Assembly (NCBI GenBank): GCA_032209605.1
Contig: JASFXZ010000039.1
Span: 1,178,001 to 1,242,000, forward strand
DNA: 64,000 nucleotides
Direction: 5' to 3'
Origin: Mactromeris polynyma
Taxonomy: Eukaryota; Mollusca; Bivalvia; Venerida; Mactridae
Below are positions 49,578 to 62,700 of this stretch, piece after piece. Numbering within the stretch: position 1 is the first letter of the stretch; every line of letters starts with the position of its first letter. The notes beneath the pieces are model-generated. The model did not search any database. It saw only the letters and a program-made list of their open reading frames with translations, and was not told the DNA's origin. The position numbers and the translations under genes are program-made.

Positions 49578-50189
49578 ATAACAACGTCATCTCTCTTTTG
49601 TGATATTGAAACTGCGGAATGATCGTACAACAATATCTGAGTTCGTTAAATTAACATTTTAAGATGTATTCCATTCCTTTTCTCCCAGTTTCATTTAGTT
49701 ACATTTAAAACAAGTTTGCTTTTATTCAATTTCGTATATTTTTATTGACATGTTGATATTCCCCTTTTTTACTTTGTTGAACCGTCGTATTTTAGAAGCT
49801 CTCAGTCAATAATATGTGTTTGTCAACATTAAAGACTAAACCAAATTAATATTTTTGGTAACTATATATATGCGACAATTGGCATTCCGTTGTTCAGTTA
49901 AGCCCTCGGTATTCATACTGTCAATTTTAAATGATGTCGTCCGTGGTATTGTCCTAATTTTGCTTGTTGCTATGTTGTACAGTCCAGTGTCTTCCATTGT
50001 TCACCTTTAAAATTAGTTGATGATGATGTGTTGTTTAGTTCATTGTCCCTCTCATTTCAGTATTCGTTTCGCCCCTACCCATGTGTGCCCCTTGTATGTT
50101 TAAGTCTTGTTTGAAGTGCTTCTCTACGTGTGTCTCGTTCCTTTTATTTTGTCTATAAGTTCCGATTCGTGAATATGGCCATCCAATGC

Positions 50190-50300
50190 ATGTTTACCCT
50201 TGCACCTCCTCAGTGCCTTAATTATACCTCGTAGACTGTTGTTTTCCCGAGGGTCTGTGCGGGGAGGCATACATGCGGCGTTCCCTTCCTGTTCCATTTG
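50190..50300 (+). repeat. Long copy of the recurrent repeat (copy 5)
   Basis: CCTTGCACCTCCTCAGTGCC, GACTGTTGTTTTCCCGAGGG, GTGCGGGGAGGCA and GCGGCGTTCCCTTCC. It lies about 0.5 kb before the HCFC1 start codon. Confidence 0.7.
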
Positions 50301-50758
50301 CGGCGCAGCCGTACTAATTAACGCGGAATGGTTAACTTTTCGATAAAGACCGGTACGTATCGCGTTACCTTACCGAAATCCACTGAATTTCGGTGTAATT
50401 ACCGAAATCCATTTCACATCTGTATTTACCAGCAGTCGTAACATCTCGGCATTTTGTTATGTAGCACAAACAATATTTACCTTCAAATTGCGCCGACAAT
50501 CACTTTTCAAGATATTTTTTGTTTCACCTTGATGACGTTATGCTCGGTTAGATATTTTAGTAAAAATCAAGCGCAGAGAAATTGTACAATTTCTTAGCTT
50601 TACTATTTTTTTTTAAATATATACATTTTTCTATCAAAGATTCCGGTAATTTAAAGAAAAATCAGTTCTTCTTCATTATTGATAATACTTTCATAAAAAA
50701 ATATGTATGCAAATTAGTTCATCCGGGCATCTGCACAGAACTCTGGGACTACGCGAAA

Positions 50759-53700
50759 ATGGCCGCTCCCATCCTGAAATGGAAGCGGGTTACAAATACT
50801 TGTGGACCCGGTCCGCGACCTCGTCATGGACACAGGGCTGTTGCAATCAAAGATTTAATGGTTGTTTTTGGTGGTGGAAATGAAGGCATTGTCGATGAGC
50901 TTCATGTGTACAATACTGGTGAGTAAATACATTCGGATCGGTTGAAGAGTATTCAAGATGGCCGCGCTCTTGTTGTTATCGGCGATCACTTCCTTCGTAG
51001 TTATTTTCATTAATTTCTCGTATAAATATAACTTGCACTAATTTCTGCGCTTATTATATGCATATTTAGTATTTTAAACCAGTTGACAATGAAATCGTTT
51101 TTGATCTCCAAAAAATATTGAAGTCTTCAAACATCCAATATGGCGCCTACAATGGGTACGAATTTTCGCCCCAAACGCTCGTACTCAAAATCTGTCAACC
51201 CATTTCTTTGTTTGATTAACTAGCCTGAACTTTTATTTGTACCTTCCTGATATATTCTTTTTAAATACTGCCGAACTATTCTGAGTTAATTTAAAGTAAA
51301 TATTATTATGACAAATTGTTAATGTTATGGTATTGAATGAGTTTTCATTTCAACATAAAATTCAGTATGTCTCATTTTAAATTTTTATATGTTCTGATGT
51401 TTTGTGAATCATTGGATACGATGTTGTTTATGGTGTATCAGTTCCCCTTATGTAAGAGACACATACTACCTTGGCTCACTAGTATTTAATAGTAACAGAT
51501 TAGGGGTCCATAATCTTTGTAAATGTATTCCTGATCATCACTGAATGTAAATACACATTGTATGAAACTGCTCATGAGAGGGCCCAGTACAAACACCTGG
51601 AAGAAGATGATATCTGTTCTGTGAAAAACAGAAAATGATTAATACCACCTTGAAAATTTGCACTTGGCATTTATTACATATTACTTTTAGCCTAATTAGT
51701 AAATGATGGGGACAACTTAAAATTAGTTCTATATAATTAATAATTTGTATGTGAATTAAGCACAGAAATTACTTGAATTATGCCATTTTGTCTGTACTAA
51801 CGTACAGCAATTTATCATTATCTGGGGTTATTAGTTTTATATAATTTACTAAACTATATCCAGTATTATTTCATAGACTATTTCAAATAAATTTCTTTTT
51901 GTTTATACAGCAACTAATCAATGGTTTGTTCCTGCTGTACGTGGAGATATCCCTCCAGGATGTGCTGCGTATGGTTTTGTGTGCGATGGAACCAGAATCC
52001 TTGTGTTTGGTGGGATGGTGGAGTATGGTAAATACTCAAATGAACTGTATGAATTACAAGCAAGTCGTTGGGAATGGAAGCGATTGAAGCCAAAGAATCC
52101 AAGAACCGGTTCTCCACCATGTCCTAGATTAGGTATGATATTCTTACATGAGTTTTTCATGACTGAATGTTAAAATGATTGACTTTATATGACCTCTGTC
52201 AGTGCATAACGCATGTTTAAACAAATTCATATTAGTCACCTTGTGACCTCAATGTATTTTTTCACTACTGGCATACATGTGAAGTCTCCTGATGTCCGCA
52301 TTTTTCATGCATTGAACTGTGCAGTGAAAATATTTACTTGTTTCTTTTAGGACACAGTTTTACTCTTCTTGGCAATAGAGTATACCTTTTTGGTGGCTTG
52401 GCAAATGACAGTGAAGATCCTAAGAACAATATACCAAGGTAAGTACGTGTAAATGTAGTATGCAGTATCAAAATCCACTAAATGTGCTTACGCCCAAAAT
52501 GCATAATTTTTCGACCTTGTTAATGTTTTGGATAGAAGTTAGCTAGACAGACATGTTGCTTGATTTAAAAATAGCTTGAATAGTTTCATGTCATTTGGAT
52601 CTCATCCTAAGGTTTATTTTTTGCAAAGCCATCCAAATTCCAGTGATAACTGACTAGGTTTTCAGGACCTTGTCAGCCTTAATGAAATTATTAATGCAAC
52701 TGAAATGATTTCCAAATTTTGTTTGTTAATGCCAACATTCAATTTTATGCTAAAAATAAATAAAACAGGGGTTCCATTTGACCCTTTGACCCCTGGAATT
52801 TCCAGAAAGCCACATTTTGCCCCTCAGGATTCTGGCTGGAGGGTAAATTTTCTCTAAATTGTAATTTGGCTATTAAATGGTAAAATTTGGTAAGAAAAAT
52901 TCAAAATGACTTAAGAGATTCAGCACCTAGTGAAACTACTGTAAAATCATAATTTTTTTCGATATTTGTAGATATTTGAATGACTTGGTCGTTCTCGAGT
53001 TGAAACCTCTGTCTAGTCAGTTACAGTGGGATAACCCTGTAATGGTTGGGCAACCTCCCCCTCCCAGGGAGTCACATACTGCTGTGGGTTATGTTGAGAA
53101 AGATGGAAGAAGATCAAGGCTTATTATATATGGTGGCATGAGTGGTTGTAGATTAGGGGATCTATGGCAGCTAGATATCGGTGAGTAGAAAACACTGTAA
53201 TGCAGTCATTAAAATTATAATTTGCCTTCAAACTTGCGGACTGGTTATAAAAATATTTTGTGTTATGTCTGACATTTTTAATGGCTCAAGGTAAAAAGCA
53301 GATGGTCCTTAGGTCGAAGACTAATTGCAGGCATGTGTTGTTATTAGTGTAATAAGAAAGAGCATTTATTGAAATTCATATGTTGTACTGATACAAATTT
53401 CTTCAATCTTGGTGAGATTGTTTTAGATTTAAGTTCTTTGTGAAGGATATATGAAATTTGTAGTAAGTGAGGCTATTTTTCATTTCCTTGGCCATTATTA
53501 ATGTTGGCCTTTGATCAGATAATGCTCGTATTAACACAGCTCTTACTAAAATGTGGTAATAAGATCAGTAGTATTAAGTGTGCACATATTGATCATATTG
53601 GTATGTTATAAACATTTCCTCTAGGAATCTAAGTTGGTTGTGAGTTATAGACTTCTTTTTATTAATCAGCAAAATGATTTGTTTTAGATTCCATGACATG

Positions 53701-56700
53701 GACAAAACCTGTTGTTAATGGCTTACCTCCCTTGCCGAGAAGTCTTCACTCAGCAACAGTAATTGGTAATAGAATGTTTGTATTTGGTGGTTGGGTTCCA
53801 TTGGTAATGGATGATGTGAAGTTTGCTACACATGAGAAAGAATGGAAATGTACAAATACATTAGCTTCTTTAAATCTAGGTAAGTATTTCTATCACATTG
53901 GGACTTATGCATCAAAATATTGTATGTGCTTTTGAAAGATGTGTATCTTAGAACGGAAAAATTACAGATAGTTGCAGGTGTGTCAATAAGAGCTGGTAGC
54001 TTGTTAAGCTACCTAGGTACGTAAACATAATTATCCGGCTACTTTTCTTGTATCAAGGATCATAATTCAGGGTAGTACTGTCCAGACCACTGCCTACTTA
54101 ACTTTTGGTGAATTCCCTGCTACTTCAAGAATTAGTGACATCCCTGAGTTGTTTTCATTTGGCCAGTTGCAGACACCAAATATCAACTAGCAGGTTATAA
54201 AGATGGGTGTCAGATCCTTAAGTGAGAAGCTCTTGTGAGTAATGGAGTGAAAAGGTTGTTCATAGACTAACAATGCATCTTCTTACATTTGAGCTTTCTG
54301 TGTGATTCCTGTTTCTGGCTTTTATTTGTAATGTTACAATTTTAGATTCAATGACATGGGAACCATTAGCAATGGAAGTATTTGAAGATGCGTTACCTAG
54401 AGCTAGAGCTGGTCATTGTTCAGTTGCTATACACACACGACTCTATATATGGAGTGGTCGAGATGGATACAGAAAAGCCTGGAATAATCAGGTACTCGTT
54501 GTTATCATTTGCATCTGCTAAGCTTGCAAATTGTCTAGGTGTTGAATGATGCCAGTCGGAGTTTTTTGGTTTTCATTTTTTATGAAGCAGTATGAATTCT
54601 CAGTTCACCTAAAGGTTAGTTTTGGGTGAATACACACTGAATATTAATTTGATGCCTGTAGAATATGATGGCTGTCCTTTCTTGTTTAATATTTACTACA
54701 GATCAATAGAGAGATGGACTAACGTCATGTTATATTCTGTACATAAGAATGAAGTAATGTTTTATCCGATTATTGGCTTTTAATTTGCTTGTCATTGATA
54801 ATGTGGTTCACTGTTGGTTTATTGCAGGTTTGCTTCAAAGATCTTTGGTTTCTGGAAACAGGTATGCTTGTTTTTGTCACTGGACGTTTTTTGTTACTTG
54901 AACTGTCATTAATTGTCCATGAAAATGTATATTTTACTGTCAGTTTGACAAAAAATACAAGTTTGTATGGTGTGTGTATTATAAGTACCCAGCATTAAGA
55001 CATACTAAATGAGTTGGCACAGTAGGTTGTGAAATTGCTAATTCTCGACAATGTTGAATTTAAGTCTGTGATCAGTTTGTGTTGTTGTTTCTTGAAGGGC
55101 AATTTTTTCCCCCAGATTTGCTAAGAAATTGTTTGGTGATTATTAGATTGAATTTGACAGAAATGGTTATAGTTGCACATTTTACATTCTTCATTTATTG
55201 ACTTCAGAATGAGTTTTGTTTGGCAACTCAGCTATGAAAATATTTTCTTTGTTACAGAAAAGCCACCTGCACCATCGAGAGTGCAGTTAGTTCGTGCCAG
55301 TACAAATGCATTGGAGGTTTGTTGGGGAGCAGTGCCTACTGCCGATGCATACTTACTTCAGTTACAGAAGTACGATCTCCCTCCATCACAAGCAGCAACC
55401 CCTACAGCAACCCCTACTGCAAACCCCCTTGTGAAAGCTGTGCCAGTTCAACAGCTTCAAGCACAACAGCAACAAGGGCAGACAACTCCCATTGCACAAG
55501 TTGTTAGGCAGGCAGCTCCTGGAACTAGTATGTGTTTAATGATTATAATGTTTTATTTATATTTACATTCCTTGGAATGGGAAGCTTATTTTGTCTTGGT
55601 CTAAAAGTTCAAATGTATGTATTTAAGTTTGTCGTATCTATGAGTGACCCGAGGGATAGAAATGTGTCAGTCTGAGAGTAGTATAAAAATTGAGGATGCT
55701 TTCTTCTAAATGACTTGGTAGATGTGTGTGACATGTGGGTACATTAGAGTTATTAAGTGTTGATATAACCATTTAATTGTTGGTTGATATATAATTCCAT
55801 AATTTATACATTTTTGTATTGTCACCAGCGTGTCACTTGAAACCAGTTATACTTTATCCCTATGTCTTAAATTACCTCTGGATATTAACTCATTAGACTA
55901 TTACATTGTGGAGTTTAAGTTATTTGCGTGATTGTCTGAATTGTCTTTGGCAGCCAATCATGTCTGTCTTTATAGTCCATTTTTCAAATATATATCAGCA
56001 CTACTCATCTTGTTTGAACCTTTGAGTCAAAGTTAACACACATACATTAAGTGAGAATGTAAAAACTTGTTTGAAAATAAATACTTGTGTGGAGTATATG
56101 ACTGACAGAAGCAATGAAAATTTGGCCTACTGCCAAAATCTGGACATAAACTAGTAGGGCTGCAATGATACAGATGTCTCTCGGTGTGGTTTTGATTACT
56201 CCCTTTCGGTTGTTCTGTTCCGTTACAAATGTTAACATATGAAATACATGAAATTCTCAATAGATGATAGTTGAATGATTATATAAACATTTCACCAGGT
56301 ATGTAGAATTAGATCAATGTGTTTTGATATAAAACTGAGTAGAGCAATGCCTGGAAATAGCACCTCATGTCCCATAATATTTTTATTAATAAAAATAAAC
56401 AGTTCTAATAACTGTGTAACTAAAAGATTAGGATAATGAATATGAACGTATTAGTTTTCTGAGTAGCATATTGCTTCAGAAATAAAAATGTTATCTGACA
56501 TGCCGAACTGAAGAATTGTAAGACAGTACCAATTCCGGAGAAAAAAGAACCGAAAATAATTGAACTTCGGGTTATTCGTTCCAGCCTTAATTAAACGTAT
56601 AGTACTGTTAACCTAGAAATGTTTGCAAGCACAACGTTTCACGTTTCAACATTTGTACTATTGCATGAGTGGACCAGTTTTGAAGCAATTTAAATTGTTA

Positions 56701-59700
56701 ACTTACAAAGTGCAAAATGTTTTCTAGGTTTACAGTATTGATGTAATTGCTCCAACTCTCTTCTATTGACTTCCGGTAATCAACATGTTTGGATTGTATA
56801 ACCTGTGGGAACAATGTTCTAGTCACATGATTTATACCTGTCTTCATTATTTTTGTATTATATACATGTATGATATTGTTAAAATTATCTTATCTCTTTC
56901 CCTGTACATGCATTATGCTTAACTTGATTTTGTGCGGAATATTTTCTTTGTTAAGTTTTTATTACATATATCAACAGTTGTTGAAATTCTCACCAGTCTG
57001 TTGGACATTATTTGGCTGTTCAAATTTTTGAATAGCATTACACAAATAATGGAAACTTTCATAAAAATGGCATTTCTGGTCAGGGGAATTTAGATGTGAC
57101 TGATATGTCATTATGTGGACTAGTAGCATTGATACGGTGACTCACTAACCCGAAGCGCGGGACTAGTAGCATTGATACGGTGACCCACTAGCCCGAAGCG
57201 CGGGACTAGTAGCATTGATACTGAGACTCACTAGCCCGAAGCGCAGGACTAGTAGCATTGATACGGTGACACACTAGCCCAAAGTGTGGGACTAGTAGCA
57301 TTGATACGGAGACTCACTAGCCCGAAGCGCGGGACTAGTAGCATTGATACGGTGACACACTAGCCCGAAGTGTGGGACTAGTAGCATTGATACGGAGACT
57401 CACTAGCCCGAAGCGCGGGACTAGTAGCATTGATACGGTAACTCACTAGCCCGAAGTGTGGGACTAGTAGCATTGATACGGAGACTCACAAGCCCGAAGC
57501 GCGGGACTAGTAGCATTGATACGGTGACCCACTAGCCCGAAGCGCGGGACTAGTAGCATTGATACGGAGACTCACTAGCCTGAAGCGCGGGACTAGTAGC
57601 ATTGATACGGTAACTCACTAGCCCGAAGTGTGGGACTAGTAGCATTGATACGGAGACTCACTAGCCCGAAGCCAAGACTAGTAGCATTGATACGGTGACA
57701 CACTAGCCCAAAGTGTGGGACTAGTAGCATTGATACGGTGACACACTAGCCCAAAGTGTGGGACTAGTAGCATTGATACGGTGACACACTAGCCCAAAGT
57801 GTTGGACTAGTAGCATTGATACGGAGACTCACTAGCCCGAAGCCAAGACTAGTAGCATTGATACGGTGACACACTAGCCCAAAGTGTGGGACTAGTAGCA
57901 TTGATACGGTGACACTCTAGCCCAAAGTGTGGGACTAGTAGCATTGATACGGAGACTCACTAGCCCGATGTGTGGGACTAGTAGCATTGATACGGTGACA
58001 CACTAGCCCAAAGTGTGGGACTAGTAGCATTGATACTGAGACTCACTAGCCCGAAGCGCAGGACTAGTAGCATTGATACGGTGACTCACTAGCCTGAAGT
58101 GTGGGACTAGTAGCATTGATACGGTGAATCACTAGCCCGAAGCGCAGGACTAGTAGCATTGATACGGTGACTCACTAGCCCAAAGCGCAGGACTAGTAGC
58201 ATTGATACGGTGACTCACTAGCCTGAAGTGTGGGACTAATAGCATTGATATGGTGAATCACTAGCCCGAAGCGCAGGACTAGTAGCATTGATACGGTGAC
58301 TCACTAGCCTGAAGTGTGGGACTAGTAGCATTGATACGGTGACCCACTAGCCTGAAGTGTGGGACTAATAGCATTGATACGGTGACCCACTAGCCCGAAG
58401 CGCAGGACTAGTAGCATTGATACGGTGACTCACTAGCCTGAAGTGTGGGACTAGTAGCATTGATACGGTGAATCACTAGCCCGAAGCGCAGGACTAGTAG
58501 CATTGATACGGTGACTCACTAGCCTGAAGTGTGGGACTAATAGCATTGATACGGTGACCCACTAGCCTGAAGTGTGGGACTAGTAGCATTGATACGGTGA
58601 CTCACTAGCCTGAAGTGTGGGACTAGAAGCATTGATACGGTGACTCACTAGCCTGAAGTGTGGGACTAGTAGCATTGATACTGTGACCCACTAGCCCGAA
58701 GTGTGGGACTAGTAGCATTGATACGGTGACTCACTAGCCTGAAGTGTGGGACTAGTAGCATTGATATGGTGACTCACTAGCCCGAAGTGTGGGGCTAGTA
58801 GCATTGATACGGTGACCCACTAGCCTGAAGTTTAGGGCTAGTAGCATTGATACGGTGACCCACTAGCCCGAAGTGTGGGACTAGTAGCATTGATACGGTG
58901 ACCCACTTTGCATTGATTTTAGGCAGGCAGAAATAACCCAGTGCCAGGCTGAATGGGCAAGTGCTTAGCGAGTATACTGTTCTCAGAAATAGAGAAAATA
59001 TGAAATCCATCAATGATTTTAACAACTTGTATAGACACATAATTGTGACTTTCTGCTTATAATGAATTAGTGTTATACTATAAGTTCAGGGTAGTATGAC
59101 TGCTTTCGGGCTGGTGGTTTGACTGAGCATTGACCCAACAGGCTTGTGCTCTTAAAAACTTATGGCAGAGTCTGTGACCTCAAGTTTTTTGCATAAATTA
59201 TATACAAGGTGTTTGTCCTGGTCCTATCTGACTTTTTCTTATATAAGACAGATATTTACAAGATTTTCCTTTGCAAACCACCTGTATATTTTCTTTTCTC
59301 TGTGTTAGCCTTATCTCAGATACGAGCCGTCGCAGGACAGTTAGCTGCGGGCACATCCCCACATACAATTAAAGGTACTGACTCAAAAAGTATCATAGCA
59401 TGAATACATATAATCATTTGTCATGACATGGAATAGTGGCGCATGAATGTGTGGTGTAATGTTGGGTATGGTGATGTTATTTTATATAGTATGCTTATTT
59501 AATAGTATCACAATATTGCTGTATTACTGTGCTAACATCATATTTCTTTCTTTATGCTTGTAAAAGTTTCTATTTTACCATATTTGATATTGTGAATTTA
59601 TCTTTTGCGATTAATGTTGTAATTCTGTAGAAAAAATTAACCAACAAAAGTTTAAATTTGGTGAAGTTCTGGTCATTTTTTGGATTTATTTTTACAAAAT

Positions 59701-62700
59701 CTTATGAATTTTAAAGTCTTATTCTGTATCTACACTCTGAAATAAAATTTGTAACTCTTTTTTGTTGAAAAAGTGTTTCAATGCTTCGAATGTACACATA
59801 AGTTTAAAACATGTATCAAGTATTTGGCATAAAACTGCACTATTTCTTTACTTAAACAAGACTTATATATTGTAATTTACGTCAATCCTCTGTTATGAAA
59901 AATAAGTGTTGATTATATATATACAGTAAAACCTCAATAATACGACCACCCATGTAACACTTGAAAACTGGTCTGATTATTGATGTGGTCTTAATATTGA
60001 GGTTGAATAAAGAGTAGAATAGGGACAATAGACTTGAAAAGTGTGTTGTTAATTTTAATTCAGTCTTAATACTGAGATGGTCTTTAAGTGAGGTTTTTCT
60101 GTATTGAGTTAACATGCTTGTAAAAATTACATAAACAAAATTATGCTGAATGAATCACAATCATCCATGCTAATGTAGTACTTGTACCTATGATTGGTAC
60201 AGATTGACAGGAGTGCTTTTTGTGTTTTGGATGTTGTCACCATGCAAAGTATAGAGGATGACATAGCATGCGTTAATGTTGTATATGTATTGTAGATGAA
60301 TACAATGTATGATAAAAGATTTTTGAGATAGCATCCACATAGATAGATATCTTCTGCTCAGGTGTTAAATACATGAAGGAGGACATGCAGTTTTGTCTTG
60401 TAGATGCTGTTACTGTTTGCTAAATAATGTTGCACATGGAAGTCTGTAAAATATTGTACATGTAATTAATTAAAGTTTAATCATTAAACGTGCATTGTCC
60501 AGTGCCTTGCATACGTCGCTTTGGTTCCACTGTTTGGGTTTGTTATTAGTATGTTAGGTGTTTGTAGGGATATTGGAGCACTCTGTAAGTGATTGGCATG
60601 TTTAGGTTACACTTACAACAAGTAAATGCAGGCATTTTTTTCTGTTAATAAACTGACTTTTAAAGATTCTCTTTCCTCAAATGGAGTACAAATTAACTGA
60701 TGGGACTTCAATTGAAAGAGCACTATGTCAAACTTTTCCTGACATTAATTGTATCAGTTGATATTACAATCAAAACCTGAAAAATCCCTGCAAAGTTTGA
60801 ATGACAAAAGCAGGTCAGTGGGAGCCACTTAACATGATGTTTTTACCAGTCTGCATGAAACTTGATAGGTCCAACCTAGTTAACAATGATGACTAGATTA
60901 AGAATATGTAACCAATAGTCAAGTCCATTTTATTGAACAGTCACAGACGTATCAACTCCTCTTTGGGATGACTAGCCTAAAGTACTGTTAGCATCATTTC
61001 TTTTACCTCATTTTTGGAAGGTTAACTTCAAAATGAAATATGATCAAACACCTGTGGTGCATGTATGTTCGTTATTTCAACTTCAAGGAAAGGAATGTAA
61101 AGAAATATGACACAACTTGTACAATGCAAATTGAATTATGCAATTATTGTTTCAGTATTGATATTCCAAAATGTTTTATGAGGAGTAAGAAAATCAATAA
61201 TATAAATGAATATTGAAATTACTAGCTTATCAAGTGTGTATTCTCCTTTGAAATTAGTCGAATGTTCAATTCAGAACCATCTATATTAAGTTTCGTTTTT
61301 GCTTCAATTTTTCTGTAAGTCTCTTAAAGGAACTATGGCAACGGTTTTAAAGTTTTTGATTAAATAGTCCTTAGTGGTATGCCAGCATATAATGTCAAAT
61401 AATGTTTGCATGACGTGAATTATTGTAAGTGTTAAAATTATATCCTGTGTGATTTTTTTCAGTTACAAGTATGACGAGACCACAGTTGAAGGGCCCTATC
61501 AGCATGACAACCTTACCTGGAGCTGTAAGGGTTGCTTCACCGCAAGTTGTCAGTATACCACAAGGTCAGGTACATAGACAAGTTGTTGCAACGGCTGGTG
61601 GATCAGTGAGTATTGCTTGTTTATTTTCAGTGTTTTTTTATAAGTTATCTACTCGTGAAGACCACCAGTTTAAATGCTTTTAAATATCTGAATTCTACCC
61701 TATATCAATCATTGCATCTTTGGTTTATAAGATTAAGAACATTTGGCAGATATGAGATTTATGTGTGAATAGTATACTTACTGTACAATTATGTTTCTGT
61801 CTGACTTATATGACTGTGTTTAGGAATTTTGTTGTAAGAAGCTGATAAATGCTGTAATTTCAGAAATTGTCTTTATAAAATAATTATAATGAGAAGTGCA
61901 CAGGGTCTTTTCTTTTTGTGATTTGCATTACTTCTTTTCATGAGGATGATAGAAGAATTTTGAGCAGCTATTTGATAAAAAAAAATTGTCTGTTGCGTTT
62001 TAGTCAAGTGGTGGACAGATGACTGGTATTGCTGCTCTTGCTGCAGCTGCTGCTGCAACACAGAAAATACAAGGGACCAGTCAACAGGCAACAGCTACCA
62101 CACCGATTTCTAGCATCAAAGTTGTCACACCTACCATTGTCACTCCTCAAGGAGTCAAGGTTACTCCTGTGTCGAGACAGATGGGTAAGATATTACATTT
62201 TGTAACTCAATGTAATGTACATTGTATCATGTAATAGATCTCTCTAAGTTATTGTTTATGGCCATAACATGATCTTGATTATTGCTGAGAGATTTCTTTC
62301 TTATTCTTCTTTAAAAAAAGTGGGAGAACATGTATTGAATATCTTCCTGTGACAATGCTTTCCAAAGTCTCCGAGGGAGACATATATATTGTTTTTTTTG
62401 TTAAGGCCACGCCAAATTGGAATTTTGTTAAGCGTCAACCTAAGTTCGCGAAACCTAGCTACCTATTAAAAAAAAACACAAACTCATAACGAAAAAACAA
62501 ATATTCTCAGATAATAAGCGATGCATAATTTTAGATATTTTAATGAAACATACATCATAAAAAAAAAATGGTTTGTTTCAAAACTAGATCAATACATGAT
62601 TCTGTTTGATTGCGGTATTGATAAAATGTCAAAGAATAATCACATCGTTGTCGTATCTCAACTAAAATTGCCGTTGTCGAATCATAAACATCGAAAATAT

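Larger units (their letters stand above)
48870..50530. other. Upstream region of HCFC1
   Basis: AT-rich, holding two related repeat copies (49470-49577 and 50190-50300). A TGACGT, CRE-like, occurs at about 50533. The 120-codon plus-strand frame at 49260 overlaps the repeat and is not taken as a gene. Confidence 0.45.

Noticed and set aside
49260..49622. 120-residue Cys-rich open frame with a signal-like start
   Set aside because: Its C-terminal half is the repeat shared with 50190-50300, where the frame is not kept. No splice or poly(A) context.
57117..58907. CRISPR-like array
   Set aside because: There are no spacers: the whole 43-bp unit is repeated, in the intron of an animal gene.
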